The notes under the pieces are model-generated. The model was not told where the DNA came from. It worked only from the letters and a program-made list of their open reading frames with translations, and ran no database searches. From NCBI RefSeq assembly GCF_041224425.1, contig NZ_JBGFGL010000077.1:62001-126000 (forward strand): DNA of 64,000 bases, written 5' to 3'. Of the stretch, positions 61,834-64,000 are shown in pieces (the stretch's first letter is position 1; every line of letters starts with the position of its first letter). The position numbers and the translations under genes are program-made. Source of the stretch: Psychroserpens sp041224425 (lineage in GTDB: Bacteria; Bacteroidota; Bacteroidia; Flavobacteriales; Flavobacteriaceae).

Positions 61834-64000
61834 TCAGTTACTTTTTTTATCGGTTTTAGACTTGATATTGATGTAGTCTGGCAGTAGTTCATCCTCATTT
61901 TTTTGAGGTGTTTCTTCCTTAGGCTTATTCTTGTTTTTATTTTTTCCAGAAAAAATAGTTTTGATTAATTCCCTGAAATTATCAAATTCAACATTATACG
62001 ATAGACCAACACCTTGAGTATAGCCTATTTCCTCACCGAAATTTCGGATGTTATTTTCTCTGTTGAAGAATTTTGCCGTTAAAGTTCCTTCTTCATTTAG
62101 TAAGATATCTATCTGTACATCACCAGCTATAACCGTTTCACTAACACCTCCAATAGGAACTCCTACTTTACCATTTATAAGTACACGATCGCTAATCTTT
62201 GTACTCAATGTCAAACCAATTTCATCACTGGTTTCATATTCTGTGGTCTGCTGACCAGCTTGGTAGTTCACACCAATGTTTATTTTTTCAGAACCATCAT
62301 TTCCGATAATACTATTGAACAAGGAATTCACACGATCTGATATGGTTCCATAGGCATTTTGGCCTAAATTAAATTCACTTGCGAACGAGCCAAAAGACAA
62401 AACATTAAGTGCTTGAAACTCTCTTGATTCCTTAGTTTCCAAGCGATATTCAAGCTCAGAGCGAATGTTTGAGTCTACATTAGGGAACTCAAATGAAAAA
62501 TCTGGTTCAGGTTGTTCTAACTGTCCGGCAAGATTAATTTTAACTTCAACATCAATATTTCTGTTTATTGGATTGTCCAATAAAACGGATGGATTGGCCT
62601 GTGTTTTATACATTGCTGTCAACCCTATTTGTGCTTTCATTGGGTCACCTTCCCATCGCAAAGAACCGCCTTCTAAAACGGTTAACTTCTTCTGAACCAA
62701 TCCACCATAAGCAAAATTGTAGGTTCCTTCAGAAATCTGAAAATCACCAAACATTTGGAACTTACCGTTAGTATTTATATCAAACAAGAGATTCCCGTTA
62801 CCTTTTCCTTGAATGGTACTTCCAGAATTTCTATCGATAACAATTTCAATATCAGCGTAAGGATTGACAAAAAGATTAAATTCCAATTCCAATCCCTTAA
62901 TCTCAGTTTCCCTAATAACTTCTCCCTTAACTTTCGCTTCTTTTTCTTCAGGACTCAGGAAATGGACATAGGAGTTATCTCCATAGGTTTCAAAATCGTT
63001 TAAAGGAATTTTAAAGACAGTTCCTTCAGCAGTGCTTCCATTAAATAGAATTTTAAGATTATCGGTCGGACCAACAATTTCTGCTTGCCCATTAACGAAA
63101 CTTGTTCCGTAGTATAACTTTTCTTCATCGTATTCGGTATCTAAAACCAAAAGACGATCGGTATCGATTTCTAATCCCAATTTCCAATCTGAAAAATTAC
63201 TATGGCCAATGTATCCATTTAACACGGCTTTGGAAAAATACTCAGAATCTGTAATTTCCACATCTTGGAAAATGAATCGCTGCGACTCTAATTTTACCCT
63301 CGAATCAAAATCAAAACTATAATCAACATTCAAATAAGGAATGGTCAATCCTGCATTGTCGAGTAATAAATCGCCATTGATTTGCGGATTTTTCAAACTA
63401 CCAGTTACTCTGGCATTTCCTGTAACCAAGCCTCTAATATTTGTAATCACACCTTCTCCAAAGGGATCTAAAGGGTCTAATATAAATTCATCAAAATCAA
63501 CATTTAAGTCAATATTTGAATTGCTTTCGCTCACGTCAATATTGCCTTGTGCATTTAAAGATTTGAGATTGTCATTTTTTAAACTTAGATCAACTTTATA
63601 ATTGGTCAAAGATTCGTTACCAGAAATATTAGCGTTTAGTACTCCTAGTTCATAATCATTAGCTTTTAAATCACTAATTATGACACTGGAGTTAGGAAGG
63701 TAAACACCTTCTTGTTGTAAGAGTTTTAAATTACCGTTTACGGTTCCATCTAGCGATAAACTATCGATACGAGGTGTGATCTTTCTTAAGTCTACTTCGG
63801 TGAACTGAAGGTCAATATCTTTGGTTTTAGAATCACTAATGAGGCCAGACAGTTCAATTTTCTCTTCAAAATGTGTCATTATGATATGATCGATATCAAA
63901 ACGTTCAAACGATCTGTCAAAGGTGATTTTATTCGCTTTGTTTTTCTCTTCGTTAATCGTCCATGAATTTTCCTTAAAAACAATTTCTGATTTTCTGAAC
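61834..64000 (-). CDS. tamB: TamB translocation/assembly module, C-terminal part (partial)
   Basis: The frame is open from the right window edge to 61834, giving more than 720 residues of a much longer protein; no start is visible. The C-terminal TamB/DUF490 domain is shown by GTIQGKGNGNLLFDINTNG, FQMFGDFQISEGTYNFAYGG, LTVLEGGSLRWEGDP and the amphipathic beta repeats typical of the lipid-carrying groove. The end is basic and lysine-rich. TamB spans the periplasm, bridging inner and outer membrane for lipid transport and outer-membrane protein assembly. The partner tamA-like gene, if present, lies outside the window. Confidence 0.9.
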   Translation of the reverse strand, partial: FRKSEIVFKENSWTINEEKNKANKITFDRSFERFDIDHIIMTHFEEKIELSGLISDSKTKDIDLQFTEVDLRKITPRIDSLSLDGTVNGNLKLLQQEGVYLPNSSVIISDLKANDYELGVLNANISGNESLTNYKVDLSLKNDNLKSLNAQGNIDVSESNSNIDLNVDFDEFILDPLDPFGEGVITNIRGLVTGNARVTGSLKNPQINGDLLLDNAGLTIPYLNVDYSFDFDSRVKLESQRFIFQDVEITDSEYFSKAVLNGYIGHSNFSDWKLGLEIDTDRLLVLDTEYDEEKLYYGTSFVNGQAEIVGPTDNLKILFNGSTAEGTVFKIPLNDFETYGDNSYVHFLSPEEKEAKVKGEVIRETEIKGLELEFNLFVNPYADIEIVIDRNSGSTIQGKGNGNLLFDINTNGKFQMFGDFQISEGTYNFAYGGLVQKKLTVLEGGSLRWEGDPMKAQIGLTAMYKTQANPSVLLDNPINRNIDVEVKINLAGQLEQPEPDFSFEFPNVDSNIRSELEYRLETKESREFQALNVLSFGSFASEFNLGQNAYGTISDRVNSLFNSIIGNDGSEKINIGVNYQAGQQTTEYETSDEIGLTLSTKISDRVLINGKVGVPIGGVSETVIAGDVQIDILLNEEGTLTAKFFNRENNIRNFGEEIGYTQGVGLSYNVEFDNFRELIKTIFSGKNKNKNKPKEETPQKNEDELLPDYINIKSKTDKKSN

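Noticed and set aside
1..64000. tRNA, rRNA and riboswitch genes
   Set aside because: T-loop-like GGTTCGA strings occur only inside protein genes, without acceptor-stem pairing; no conserved riboswitch core was seen in leaders.

Overview
The window is chromosomal DNA from a member of the Bacteroidota, most likely a marine Flavobacteriaceae. The evidence is low GC, genes without Shine-Dalgarno leaders, the fused lpxC/fabZ followed by lpxA, and abundant type IX secretion (T9SS) cargo with type A and type B C-terminal sorting domains. PorP/SprF partners and gliding-adhesin (SprB-like) repeats, together with DUF4251, DUF1328 and DUF3817 proteins, point the same way. No rRNA, tRNA, CRISPR array, insertion sequence or prophage was found. 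The window ends cut two genes: lpxC/fabZ on the left and tamB on the right.

Layout. (1) 1-4.1 kb, plus strand: lipid A and housekeeping block (lpxC/fabZ end, lpxA, efp, an lpxD homologue, a small NTF2-like protein, sucD). (2) 4.1-12.5 kb, plus: an M16 peptidase lipoprotein, a large VPS10/BNR protein, two small exported proteins and a membrane-anchored winged-helix regulator. (3) 12.5-27.6 kb, minus: a surface-adhesion cluster of a beta-helix protein, two type-B T9SS cargo proteins (486 aa and a 2738-aa SprB-like adhesin) each followed by a PorP/SprF protein, and a small exported protein upstream. (4) 28-39 kb: an intradiol-dioxygenase-like protein, an M23/LysM peptidase, an EF-G paralogue with a small helical partner, an endonuclease I / lamin-tail pair, a TonB-like protein, an ArsC-like protein and a BspA-repeat T9SS protein. 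(5) 38.8-45.2 kb: an orphan envelope protein, a repeat- and hairpin-rich intergenic island, a VTT membrane protein, a class III adenylate cyclase coupled to a protein of six 40-residue repeats, and an OmpA-family lipoprotein. (6) 45.3-52.4 kb: a secreted vanadium haloperoxidase-like protein, DUF3817 plus MscS, a thioesterase, an intradiol dioxygenase, and DUF72 and DUF2461 proteins. (7) 52.4-55.6 kb, minus: a stress-type cluster (acidic lipoprotein, DUF1328, MscS, Dps, CorA). (8) 55.7-64 kb: small proteins, a sodium:solute symporter, the central-carbon group pfkA-gapA-GlcNAc kinase-mgsA, and tamB.

How the genes fit together. The strongest theme is cell-surface biology: four T9SS cargo proteins (two type B with cognate SprF-like proteins, two type A), secreted nuclease and haloperoxidase, and envelope maintenance (LPS, OmpA, TamB, LysM peptidase). 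The least explained parts are three. One is the six-repeat protein coupled to an adenylate cyclase. The second is the PorP/SprF protein extended by a 16-residue coiled-coil repeat and a SPOR-like end. The third is the paired nuclease and lamin-tail proteins that share one N-terminal module. Seven of the eight convergent gene pairs have abutting or overlapping stop codons, so almost no space is left for terminators between them.
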